From contig NZ_FOLP01000001.1 of NCBI RefSeq assembly GCF_900112425.1, forward strand, positions 782,082 through 846,081: DNA of 64,000 nt, given 5' to 3'. The notes below the pieces were generated by a model that saw only the letters and a program-made list of their open reading frames with translations, had not been told where the DNA came from and searched no databases. Shown here piece after piece: positions 19,689-27,627 of the stretch; within the stretch, counting starts at the first letter, position 1, and each line of letters opens with the position of its first letter. Made by a program: the position numbers and the translations under genes. This stretch comes from Variovorax sp. OK212 (GTDB lineage: Bacteria > Pseudomonadota > Gammaproteobacteria > Burkholderiales > Burkholderiaceae_C).

Positions 19689-20468
19689 ATGACGACGACA
19701 ACGGACACCATCCTCGACGTTCGCGGCATCTCCAAGCGCTTCGGCGGCTTGCAGGCGCTGTCGGACGTGGGCATAACCATCAAGCGCGGCCAGGTCTACG
19801 GGCTGATCGGCCCCAACGGCGCTGGCAAGACCACGTTCTTCAACGTGATCACCGGCCTGTACACGCCCGACAGCGGCACCTTCGAGCTCGCGGGCAAGCC
19901 CTACCAGCCGACGGCCGTGCACGAAGTGGCCAAGGCCGGCATTGCGCGCACCTTCCAGAACATCCGCCTGTTCGCCGAAATGACGGCGCTGGAGAACGTG
20001 ATGGTCGGGCGCCACATCCGCACCAGCTCGGGCGTGTTCGGCGCCATGCTGCGCACCGGCAGCTTCAAGGCCGAAGAGAAGGCCATTGCCGACCGCGCGC
20101 ACGAACTGCTCGACTACGTGGGCATCGGCAAGTTCGCCGACTACAAGGCGCGCACGCTGTCGTACGGCGACCAGCGCCGCCTGGAGATCGCCCGTGCGCT
20201 GGCCACCGACCCGCAGCTCATCGCGCTCGACGAGCCCGCCGCGGGCATGAACCTGACCGAGAAGGTCGCGCTGCGCGAGCTGATCGACCGCATCCGCCGC
20301 GACAACCGCACCATCCTGATCATCGAGCACGACGTGAAGCTGATCATGGGCCTGTGCGACCGCGTCACCGTGCTGGACTACGGCAAGCAGATTGCCGAAG
20401 GAACGCCCGCGGACGTGCAGAAGAACGAGAAGGTGATCGAGGCTTACCTCGGCACCGGAGGCCACTGA
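19689..20468 (+). CDS. livG: ABC transporter ATP-binding protein LivG
   Basis: A 259-aa ATPase with Walker A GLIGPNGAGKTTFF, Q-loop region TFQNIRLFAEMTALENVMVG, signature LSYGDQRRLEIARALA, Walker B LIALDEPAAGMN and the H-loop IIEHDVKLIMG. It powers LivHM import together with LivF. It starts 20 bp after livM, and livF starts 1 base after its stop codon. Confidence 0.95.
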   Translation: MTTTTDTILDVRGISKRFGGLQALSDVGITIKRGQVYGLIGPNGAGKTTFFNVITGLYTPDSGTFELAGKPYQPTAVHEVAKAGIARTFQNIRLFAEMTALENVMVGRHIRTSSGVFGAMLRTGSFKAEEKAIADRAHELLDYVGIGKFADYKARTLSYGDQRRLEIARALATDPQLIALDEPAAGMNLTEKVALRELIDRIRRDNRTILIIEHDVKLIMGLCDRVTVLDYGKQIAEGTPADVQKNEKVIEAYLGTGGH

Positions 20469-20469
20469 G

Positions 20470-21246
<777 letters not shown>

Positions 21247-21271
21247 CCCCAACCTGCCGGGCCGCGGGTAT

Positions 21272-21320
21272 CGCCCCCTGCAAGGCCTGCAAGGGGGGGC
21301 GAAGCGACACGAAGTGCGCG
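21272..21320. repeat. Intergenic C-run/G-run hairpin plus CACGAAGTGCGCG 13-mer, copy 1
   Basis: CGCCCCC... pairs with ...GGGGGCG between 21272 and 21301, and CACGAAGTGCGCG follows at 21308-21320. The same layout recurs at 24554-24591. Both lie between convergent transcription units and could act as 3' end structures. Confidence 0.6.
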
Positions 21321-21344
21321 CTGCCTGGGGGTCGTCCCTGGGGG

Positions 21345-22322
21345 TCAGTCCACCTTTGCGCCAGTGGACTTGACCACGGCTTCGTACTTGGTGAGCTCGC
21401 TCTTCATGAACGCGCCGAACTGCTCGGGCGAGCTGGCCACCGGCTCGGCCAGCAGGCCGGCGAAGCGGGTCTTCGTTTCCGGCGCGTTCAACGCAGCCAC
21501 GAACGCCTGGTTCAGCTTCACGACCACGTCGTGCGGCGTGCCGGCCGGTGCGACCAGGCCCCACCACGTGTCGATCGAGAAGCCCTTGAGCGTGTCGGCG
21601 ATGGGCGGCACGTCGGGCAGCGAGCTGCTGCGCTGGAGCGTCGTCACGGCAATCGCCTTCAGCTTGCCCGATCGGATGTTCGGCGCGGCGGTGGCGAGGT
21701 TGTCGAAGTTGAAGTCGACCTGGCCCGAGATCAGCGCCAGCTGTGCCGGGCTGCCGCCGTTGTACGGAATGTGCAGCGCGAAGATGCCCGCTTCCTTCTT
21801 GAACAGCTCGCCCGCCAGGTGGCCGGCGCTGCCGTTGCCGCCGCTGCCGTAGTTGAGCTTGGCGGGGTTGGCCTTGGCGTAGCGGATCAGGTCGGCCACA
21901 CTGTTGATGTTCAGGCGCCTGGCCGTGTCGGCGTTCATCACCAGCACGTTGGGCACGCGGACCATCTGCGTGATGGGCGCGAAGTCGGTCGCGGCGTTGA
22001 ACGGGATCTTGTTGTAGAGCCACGGGTTCACCGCATTGGTGGCGGTGGCCGCGATGCCGATGGTAAGGCCGTCGGCGGGCGCCTTGGCCACGATGTCGGC
22101 ACCGATGTTGCCGCCCGCGCCGGGCTTGTTGTCGATGATGACCGGGCCCAGCGTGTCTTTTACGCGCTCGGCGAGGATGCGCGCCGTGTTGTCGATCGGG
22201 CCGCCGGCCGCGTACGGAACCACGAGGCGGATGGGGCGCTGCTGCTGGGCCAGGGCCTGGCCGGTGCCCATCAGGGCGGTGGCGCTGGCGAGCAGGGTGA
22301 GAAGGAAGTGTCTCGTCTTCAT
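21345..22322 (-). CDS. Bug/TctC-type tripartite tricarboxylate transporter substrate-binding protein
   Basis: A 325-aa periplasmic binding protein. A signal peptide (MKTRHFLLTLLASATALMGT...ALAQQ) is followed by the Bug start PIRLVVPYAAGGPIDNTARI, NKPGAGGNIGADIVAKAPAD, and FALHIPYNGGSPAQLALISG. Bug proteins bind small carboxylates and related compounds. No TctA/TctB membrane genes are present nearby, as is common for this greatly expanded family in Bordetella and Variovorax. The ligand is unknown. The gene is downstream of the reductase at 22409 on the same strand, 86 bp apart. Confidence 0.92.
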   Translation of the reverse strand: MKTRHFLLTLLASATALMGTGQALAQQQRPIRLVVPYAAGGPIDNTARILAERVKDTLGPVIIDNKPGAGGNIGADIVAKAPADGLTIGIAATATNAVNPWLYNKIPFNAATDFAPITQMVRVPNVLVMNADTARRLNINSVADLIRYAKANPAKLNYGSGGNGSAGHLAGELFKKEAGIFALHIPYNGGSPAQLALISGQVDFNFDNLATAAPNIRSGKLKAIAVTTLQRSSSLPDVPPIADTLKGFSIDTWWGLVAPAGTPHDVVVKLNQAFVAALNAPETKTRFAGLLAEPVASSPEQFGAFMKSELTKYEAVVKSTGAKVD

Positions 22323-22408
22323 TGTTGTGGTGTCTTCAGGGAACGTCAGGGGAATTCAGGAGAGCCTCCGTAGAGAGAGGCCAGAGGCCAGAGAGGCTCG
22401 GCGGCGCT

Positions 22409-23473
22409 TCAGGGCAGGGCCTTGTCGGCCTCGGTGGTGAACGCGTCGGCAAAGAACTCTTCTTCGGGCAGGCCCGCCAGCGCCACGTAGTCGCGCTTGG
22501 CCGAGTCGACCACGATGGGCGCGCCGCAGGCATACACCTGGTGGCCCGACAGGTCGGCGAAGTCTTCCAGCACGGCCTGGTGGACGAAGCCGGTGCGGCC
22601 GGTCCAGTTGTCGTCGGGCGTGGCGTTGGAGACGACGGGCACGTAGCGCAGGTGCGGCATCTTCACCATCTGCTCGTGCAGCCAGGCGTCCATGTACAGG
22701 TCTTCGGGGCGGCGGCCGCCCCAGTAGAGCGACACGGGCCGCGCGATGGCCTTGAACTGCATGTGCTCCAGCAGCGCCTTGATCGGCGCGAAGCCCGTGC
22801 CCGAGGCCAGCAGGACGATCGGCCGGTCGGAGTCCTCGCGCAGGAAGAAGCTGCCGAACGGGCCTTCGATGCGCAGGATTTCCTTTTCTTTCATCGTGCC
22901 GAACACGTGGTCCGTGAACTTGCCGCCGGGCATGTGCCGCAGGTGCAGCTCGATGCCCGTGCCCGGCACGCCGACCGTGTGCGGTGCGTTGGCCATCGAA
23001 TAGCTGCGGCGCGCGCCGTCGCGCAGGATGAATTCCACATACTGGCCCGCATGGAACTGCAGCGGCTCGCCGGCCGGCAGTTGCAGGCGCACCATCATCA
23101 CGTCGTGCGACAGGCGCGAGAGGCCCTGCACCCGCACCGGCATCTTGCGGATCGGCATCGCCCCGGCTTCTGTGACCTGGCGCGACTCGAGCACCACGTC
23201 GCTCGTGGCGTGGGCGCAGCAGGTCAGCACGAAGCCGGCGAGCTGCTCCTCGGCGCTCAGGGCTTTGCTCTGGTGCGGCCCGAGGGTGACCTCGCCCGAG
23301 AGCTTCTTGCACTTGCAGGAGCCGCAGGCGCCGTCCTTGCAGCCGTAGGGGAGGCCGATGCCTTGCCGGATGCCGGCCGCGAGGATGGTTTCGTCGCCGT
23401 GGACCACGAAATGGCGGCCGCTGGGTTCGACGGTGATGGAAAAGCCCGCGTCGTGCGGCGCTGTAGCAGTCAT
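22409..23473 (-). CDS. 2Fe-2S ferredoxin/FAD/NAD(P) reductase (CDP-6-deoxy-glucoseen reductase-like)
   Basis: A 354-aa electron-transfer protein with two parts. The N-terminal plant-type ferredoxin has cluster ligands Cys45, Cys50, Cys53 and Cys85 (GCKDGACGSC and LTCC). The ferredoxin-NADP reductase part has the FAD motif RRSYSMANAP and the nucleotide motif GTGFAPIKALLEH. This order is that of CDP-6-deoxy-L-threo-D-glycero-4-hexulose-3-dehydrase reductase and of phenol/toluene monooxygenase reductases. No oxygenase or sugar-nucleotide genes sit next to it, so its electron acceptor is unknown. It is transcribed divergently from the SDR gene at 23554. Confidence 0.88.
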   Translation of the reverse strand: MTATAPHDAGFSITVEPSGRHFVVHGDETILAAGIRQGIGLPYGCKDGACGSCKCKKLSGEVTLGPHQSKALSAEEQLAGFVLTCCAHATSDVVLESRQVTEAGAMPIRKMPVRVQGLSRLSHDVMMVRLQLPAGEPLQFHAGQYVEFILRDGARRSYSMANAPHTVGVPGTGIELHLRHMPGGKFTDHVFGTMKEKEILRIEGPFGSFFLREDSDRPIVLLASGTGFAPIKALLEHMQFKAIARPVSLYWGGRRPEDLYMDAWLHEQMVKMPHLRYVPVVSNATPDDNWTGRTGFVHQAVLEDFADLSGHQVYACGAPIVVDSAKRDYVALAGLPEEEFFADAFTTEADKALP

Positions 23474-23553
23474 CGGTATTCTTCGGGGGGTAAAACTCTG
23501 CCCGGCCTGCGTGCAGCGCCGGGATCAACTGAATTCGGACAGGAACCTCGATT

Positions 23554-24486
23554 TTGCCCTCAATCAATAGCCCCTCCGGCGCCTTGCCGGCCCGGTTCCG
23601 CCGCGAGCGCCTGCTGATCGTCGGTTGCGGCGACGTCGGACAGCGCGTGGCGCGCGACCTGCGCGGGCGCATGCAACTGGTGGCGCTCACGTCGTCGGCC
23701 GGGCGGGTCGAGGGCCTGCGCGCCGCCGGCATCCGGCCCCTGGTGGGCAACCTGGACGACACGGCCACCCTGCGCCGGCTGGCGGGCATCGCCACGCGGG
23801 TGCTGCACCTGGCGCCCCCGGCGCGCGACGGCGGCGCCGCCTGGTGGCGCGACCAGCGCACCACCGGCCTGGCGCGCGCCCTGCGGCTGCGCTCGGCGCC
23901 CTCGACCTTCGTCTACGGTTCGACCAGCGGTGTCTACGGCGATTGCGGCGGCGCCCGCGTGAGCGAAACCCGCGGCGTGCGCCCCGACACCCCGCGCGCC
24001 CATCGCCGCGTGGACGCCGAGCGCGTCGTGCGCTGGCTGGGCCGCAGCGCGGGCATGCGCGCCAGCATCCTGCGCATTCCGGGCATCTACGCGCCCGACC
24101 GCGCCAACGGCACCCCGCGCGCGCGCCTGGAGCGCGGCACGCCGGTGCTGCGGCGCGAGGACGACGTCTACACCAGCCACATCCACGCCGACGACCTGGC
24201 GCGCGCCTGCGTGGCCGCGCTGTTCCGCGGCAAGCCGCAACGCATCGTGCATGCCGCCGACGACACCGAGCTGCGCATGGGCGACTACATCGACCTGGCC
24301 GCCGACCTCTACGGCATGCCCCGCCCGCAGCGCCTGGCGCGCGACGAGGCCGAGCGGCAACTGCCGGTGCAATTGCTGAGTTTCATGGGTGAATCGCGCC
24401 GCCTGGACAACACCAGGCTCAAGCGCGAGCTGCGCGTGCGACTGGCGCACCCGACGGTGCACACGGGTCTGCGCGAGGCAGCCTGA
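23554..24486 (+). CDS. NAD(P)-dependent epimerase/SDR-family protein, YeeZ-like
   Basis: A 310-aa atypical extended short-chain dehydrogenase. The Rossmann start RLLIVGCGDVGQRVARDLRG is clear, followed by FVYGSTSGVYGDCGG, with the catalytic-type Ser and YGD tyrosine region, and a C-terminal substrate part. Similar proteins are annotated as nucleoside-diphosphate-sugar epimerases, YeeZ type. The predicted TTG start at 23554 is weakly supported (an AGGAA sits just upstream at about 23541); the first 17 residues are not conserved. The function in the cell is unknown. Confidence 0.8.
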   Translation: MPSINSPSGALPARFRRERLLIVGCGDVGQRVARDLRGRMQLVALTSSAGRVEGLRAAGIRPLVGNLDDTATLRRLAGIATRVLHLAPPARDGGAAWWRDQRTTGLARALRLRSAPSTFVYGSTSGVYGDCGGARVSETRGVRPDTPRAHRRVDAERVVRWLGRSAGMRASILRIPGIYAPDRANGTPRARLERGTPVLRREDDVYTSHIHADDLARACVAALFRGKPQRIVHAADDTELRMGDYIDLAADLYGMPRPQRLARDEAERQLPVQLLSFMGESRRLDNTRLKRELRVRLAHPTVHTGLREAA

Positions 24487-24553
24487 TCTGGGGGGAGGGA
24501 AGGGGCCCTTCCAGCAGCAGTGCGGAGCCGGATCCGCCGGGCCGCTGGCGTTG

Positions 24554-24591
24554 CCCCCGGTAGGGGGTAGCTCAGCGGCACGAAGTGCGCG
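24554..24591. repeat. Intergenic C-run/G-run hairpin plus CACGAAGTGCGCG 13-mer, copy 2
   Basis: CCCCC-GGTA-GGGGG (24554-24567) is followed by CACGAAGTGCGCG at 24579-24591, the same 13-mer as at 21308-21320. It lies between the SDR stop and the 3' end of the convergent tRNA-Leu. Confidence 0.6.
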
Positions 24592-24617
24592 AAGCCTTGG
24601 GGCTGAGGAGCCAAATG

Positions 24618-24702
24618 TGGTGCCCGGGGCCGGAATCGAACCGGCACACCTTTCGGTGGGGGATTTTGAGTCCCCTGCGTCTACCAATTTCACCACCCGG
24701 GC
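24618..24702 (-). tRNA. tRNA-Leu(CAA)
   Basis: An 85-base tRNA on the minus strand with encoded CCA. The acceptor stem is GCCCGGG / CCCGGGC. The anticodon stem GGGGA/TCCCC closes loop CTCAAAA, giving anticodon CAA (UUG codons). A variable arm with CACCGAAAGGTG and the T-loop GGTTCGATTCC are seen. The long variable arm fits the leucine class. The convergent SDR gene ends 131 bp away. Confidence 0.97.
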
Positions 24703-24744
24703 AGGGTTCTGAAGCAAGCCCAAAATTATGGCACAGTGGCTGGC

Positions 24745-25647
24745 ATGAATTATCCGACGATCGAAGACGCCATCGGCAAGACCCCCCTGGTCGCCCTGCA
24801 ACGCATCAACGCGGCAGAAAACGCCAAGCGCGGCAATGTGATTCTCGGCAAGCTCGAAGGCAACAACCCCGCCGGTTCGGTGAAAGACCGGCCGGCTCTC
24901 TCGATGATCAAGCGCGCCGAAGAGCGCGGAGAGATCAAGCCCGGCGACACCCTGATCGAAGCCACCTCCGGCAACACGGGCATTGCGCTGGCCATGGCCG
25001 CGGCCATCAAGGGCTACCGCATGGTGCTGATCATGCCGGAGGACCTCTCCGTGGAGCGCGCCCAGACCATGAAGGCCTTCGGCGCCGAGCTCGTGCTCAC
25101 ACCCAAGAGCGGCGGCATGGAGTACGCGCGTGACCTGGCCGAGCAGATGGTCACGCAGGGCAAGGGCCGCGTGCTCGACCAGTTCGCCAACCCCGACAAC
25201 CCGCGCATCCACTATGAGACCACCGGCCCCGAGATCTGGGCCGACACCAAGGGCAAGATCACGCACTTCGTGAGCGCCATGGGCACCACCGGCACCATCA
25301 CCGGCGTGTCGCGTTTCCTGAAGGAGAAGAACCCCGCCGTGCGCATCATCGGCGCGCAGCCGGCCGAAGGCTCGCGCATTCCGGGCATCCGCAAGTGGCC
25401 GGCCGAGTACATGCCGAAGATCTTCGACCCGAGCCGCGTGGACCAGGAAATCAGCGTGAGCCAGGACGACGCCGAGGAAATGTGCCGGCGCCTGGCGCGC
25501 GAGGAAGGCATCTTCGGCGGCATCTCCGCGGCCGGCGCGTTGTGGGCGGCGCTCGAGGTGTCGAAGACGGTCGAGAACGCCACCATCGTGTTCGTGGTCT
25601 GCGACCGCGGCGACCGGTACCTGTCGACCGGCGTGTTCCCCGCCTGA
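24745..25647 (+). CDS. cysM: Cysteine synthase B (O-acetylserine sulfhydrylase)
   Basis: A 300-aa PLP enzyme that makes cysteine from O-acetylserine and sulfide or thiosulfate. The PLP lysine is Lys47 in GNNPAGSVKDRPA. The Ser/Thr loop EATSGNTGIALAMA binds substrate and MGTTGTITGVSRFL binds the PLP phosphate. The RPAEYMPKIFDPSRVD-type C-terminal half and the KLEGNNPAGS wording fit CysM rather than CysK. The ATG at 24745 was chosen over a GTG three codons upstream. It starts 42 bp from the 5' end of the divergent tRNA-Leu gene. Confidence 0.95.
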   Translation: MNYPTIEDAIGKTPLVALQRINAAENAKRGNVILGKLEGNNPAGSVKDRPALSMIKRAEERGEIKPGDTLIEATSGNTGIALAMAAAIKGYRMVLIMPEDLSVERAQTMKAFGAELVLTPKSGGMEYARDLAEQMVTQGKGRVLDQFANPDNPRIHYETTGPEIWADTKGKITHFVSAMGTTGTITGVSRFLKEKNPAVRIIGAQPAEGSRIPGIRKWPAEYMPKIFDPSRVDQEISVSQDDAEEMCRRLAREEGIFGGISAAGALWAALEVSKTVENATIVFVVCDRGDRYLSTGVFPA

Positions 25648-25742
25648 GCCCGGCTGAGCCCGGCTGAGCGCACTCCAACCAAGCTGACGCGGCCCCCGCC
25701 CCGGGCGCCGCGGCGGCGATCACAAGAAGAAAAGAGACTCCC

Positions 25743-26318
25743 ATGCCCCATCCCAAGTTCTGCCAGGTCTGTGCCACGCCGCTCGAGTGGATCGCCTTGA
25801 TGGAAGACGGCGGTCCCAAGGAGCGCCTGCGCTGCCCCAACTGCGGCCACACGCACTGGAACAACCCCACGCCCGTGCTCGCGGCCATCGTCGAGTACCG
25901 CGGCCAGGTGCTGCTGGCGCGCAACGCGGCCTGGCCGGGCAAGATGTTCGCGCTGATCACGGGCTTCATGGAGGCCGGCGAGACGCCCGAGGAGGGCATC
26001 GCGCGCGAGGTGAAGGAGGAAACCAACCTCGACGTGAGCGCGGCCAAGCTGGTCGGCGCCTACGACTTCCAGCGCATGAACCAGATCATCATCGCGTACC
26101 ACGTGGTGGCCGACGGCGAGGTGAAGCTCTCGCCCGAGCTGGTCGACTACCGCCTCTACGACCTGCCGGACCTCAAGTGCTGGCCCGCCGGCACCGGCTA
26201 CGCATTGGCCGACTGGCTGCGCACGCGCGGCCATGAGCCGGTGTTTTTCACCGCGGCCGAGAACGAAGAGCGCCGCCGCGGCCTGAACCTGCCGCCGGAG
26301 CCAGGCAATGCAAGTTGA
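25743..26318 (+). CDS. Nudix hydrolase with N-terminal zinc ribbon
   Basis: A 191-aa protein with two Cys pairs at the N-terminus (FCQVC and CPNCGHTHWNNPTP), a zinc ribbon like that of NADH pyrophosphatase. The Nudix box follows, reading GFMEAGETPEEGIAREVKEE. It lacks the N-terminal domain and the SQPWPFPxS motif of NudC, so the nucleotide substrate is open. The Shine-Dalgarno AAAAGAGA stands just before the ATG. It overlaps the tusA-like gene by 11 bases, so the two are probably one unit with cysM upstream. Confidence 0.9.
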   Translation: MPHPKFCQVCATPLEWIALMEDGGPKERLRCPNCGHTHWNNPTPVLAAIVEYRGQVLLARNAAWPGKMFALITGFMEAGETPEEGIAREVKEETNLDVSAAKLVGAYDFQRMNQIIIAYHVVADGEVKLSPELVDYRLYDLPDLKCWPAGTGYALADWLRTRGHEPVFFTAAENEERRRGLNLPPEPGNAS

Positions 26319-26541
26319 AGTCGACCGCGAGCTCGACACGCGCGGGCTGAACTGCCCGCTGCCCATCCTCAAGGCGAAGAAGTCGCTCAACGAGATGGCG
26401 AGCGGCCAGTTGCTGAAGGTGGTGTCGACCGACCCCGGCTCGATCCGCGACTTCCAGGCCTTTGCACGCCAGACCGGCAATGAGCTGGTGGCGCAGGAGA
26501 CGGTGGGCAGCGATTTCATCCACGTGTTGAAGCGCCGCTGA
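26308..26541 (+). CDS. TusA/SirA-family sulfur-carrier-like protein
   Basis: This 77-aa protein has the family signature LDTRGLNCPLPILKAKKSLN, with the CPxP motif whose Cys carries persulfide in TusA. The C-terminus has a DPGSIRDFQAFARQTG stretch typical of the fold. TusA proteins relay sulfur for tRNA thiolation and cofactor synthesis. The location next to cysM fits a sulfur role, but many YeeD/TusA-like paralogues have other tasks, so no symbol is given. Confidence 0.9.
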   Translation: MQVEVDRELDTRGLNCPLPILKAKKSLNEMASGQLLKVVSTDPGSIRDFQAFARQTGNELVAQETVGSDFIHVLKRR

Positions 26542-26549
26542 ACACGAAA

Positions 26550-26573
26550 AAAGGGCCGCTGTTGCGGCCCTTT
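26550..26573. terminator. Bidirectional terminator between tusA-like gene and galU
   Basis: AAAGGGCCGC-TGTT-GCGGCCCTTT is a perfect 10-bp stem, A-rich on one side and T-rich on the other. It sits 8 bp after the tusA-like stop and 40 bp from the galU stop, serving both convergent units. Confidence 0.92.
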
Positions 26574-26613
26574 GCTTTGAAGCACTTCAACAAGGAAGCG
26601 CTGCAGGAAGAAA

Positions 26614-27504
26614 CTACAGCTTCAGGCTCTTGAGGTACTCGCGGAATTCCGCGCCCACTTCGGGGTGCGCCAGCGCCAGTTCCACGGACGCCTGCAGGAA
26701 GCCTTCCTTGCTGCCGCAGTCGTAGCGGATGCCCTTGTACGAATAGGCGTAGACCGATTCCTTCTTCATCAGCGCCGCGATGCCGTCGGTCAGCTGGATC
26801 TCGCCGCCCGCGCCCTTGGGCTGGTTGCGGATCTCGTTGAACACACCCGGCGTGAGGATGTAGCGGCCCGCCACGCCCAGGCGCGAAGGGGCGTCTTCGG
26901 GCTTCGGCTTTTCGACCATCTTGCTGACCTTCACCAGGCCTTCTTCGACGGTGTCGCCGGCCACGATGCCGTAGCGCTTGACGTGTTCCAGCGGCACTTC
27001 CTGCACCGCCAGCAGCGAGCCGCCGAGGCGGGCGAAGGCGGCGGTCATCTGTGCCAGCACCGGTTCACCGCCCGCGGGGCCGACCATCAGGTCGTCCGCC
27101 AGCAGCACGGCGAAGGGCTCGTTGCCCACCAGGTGCTCTGCGCACAGCACCGCGTGGCCCAGGCCCAGCATGCGCGGCTGGCGCACGTAGGAGCAGGTCA
27201 TGTCGTCGGGCATGACCGAGCGCGCGATGTTCAGCAGGGCGGTCTTGCCGCTGGCCTCGAGCTGGCTTTCGAGCTCGTAGGCGGTGTCGTAGTGGTCCTC
27301 GATGGCGCGCTTGTTGCGGCCGGTCACGAAGATCATGTCGCGGATGCCCGCGGCATAGGCCTCTTCGACGGCGTACTGGATCAGCGGCTTGTCGACCACC
27401 GGCAGCATTTCCTTGGGCTGTGCCTTGGTGGCGGGCAGAAAGCGGGTGCCAAAGCCCGCAACGGGAAATACAGCCTTGCGGATACGTGTCGGTGGAGTGG
27501 ACAT
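26614..27504 (-). CDS. galU: UTP-glucose-1-phosphate uridylyltransferase
   Basis: A 296-aa enzyme making UDP-glucose for cell-envelope sugars. The nucleotide-binding start reads [20 protein letters not shown] with [20 protein letters not shown], and further on [11 protein letters not shown] and [12 protein letters not shown], all typical of bacterial GalU. The gene is alone, ending at a shared terminator. An 11-bp direct repeat (27565-27586) lies upstream. Confidence 0.96.
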   Translation of the reverse strand: MSTPPTRIRKAVFPVAGFGTRFLPATKAQPKEMLPVVDKPLIQYAVEEAYAAGIRDMIFVTGRNKRAIEDHYDTAYELESQLEASGKTALLNIARSVMPDDMTCSYVRQPRMLGLGHAVLCAEHLVGNEPFAVLLADDLMVGPAGGEPVLAQMTAAFARLGGSLLAVQEVPLEHVKRYGIVAGDTVEEGLVKVSKMVEKPKPEDAPSRLGVAGRYILTPGVFNEIRNQPKGAGGEIQLTDGIAALMKKESVYAYSYKGIRYDCGSKEGFLQASVELALAHPEVGAEFREYLKSLKL

Positions 27505-27564
27505 GGGCAGGTCGGCTCAGGTTCGTTGGAAGATGTAAATCAGTGTGCCGGAACGGCAGGCAAT

Positions 27565-27586
27565 CGCAAGCAATTCGCAAGCAATT
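27565..27586. repeat. Tandem 11-bp direct repeat between galU and valS
   Basis: CGCAAGCAATT occurs twice head to tail (27565-27575, 27576-27586) in the 123-base gap upstream of galU. It could be a slippage duplication or a tandem protein site. Confidence 0.7.
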
Positions 27587-27627
27587 GCCGAACCAGCATC
27601 CTAAACGCCGGTGATTTCGCCCGTCTG

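Noticed and set aside
24618..24702. tRNA considered as an integration site for a genomic island
   Set aside because: The genes on both sides are ordinary housekeeping or metabolic genes, and no repeat of the tRNA 3' end was noticed in the window.
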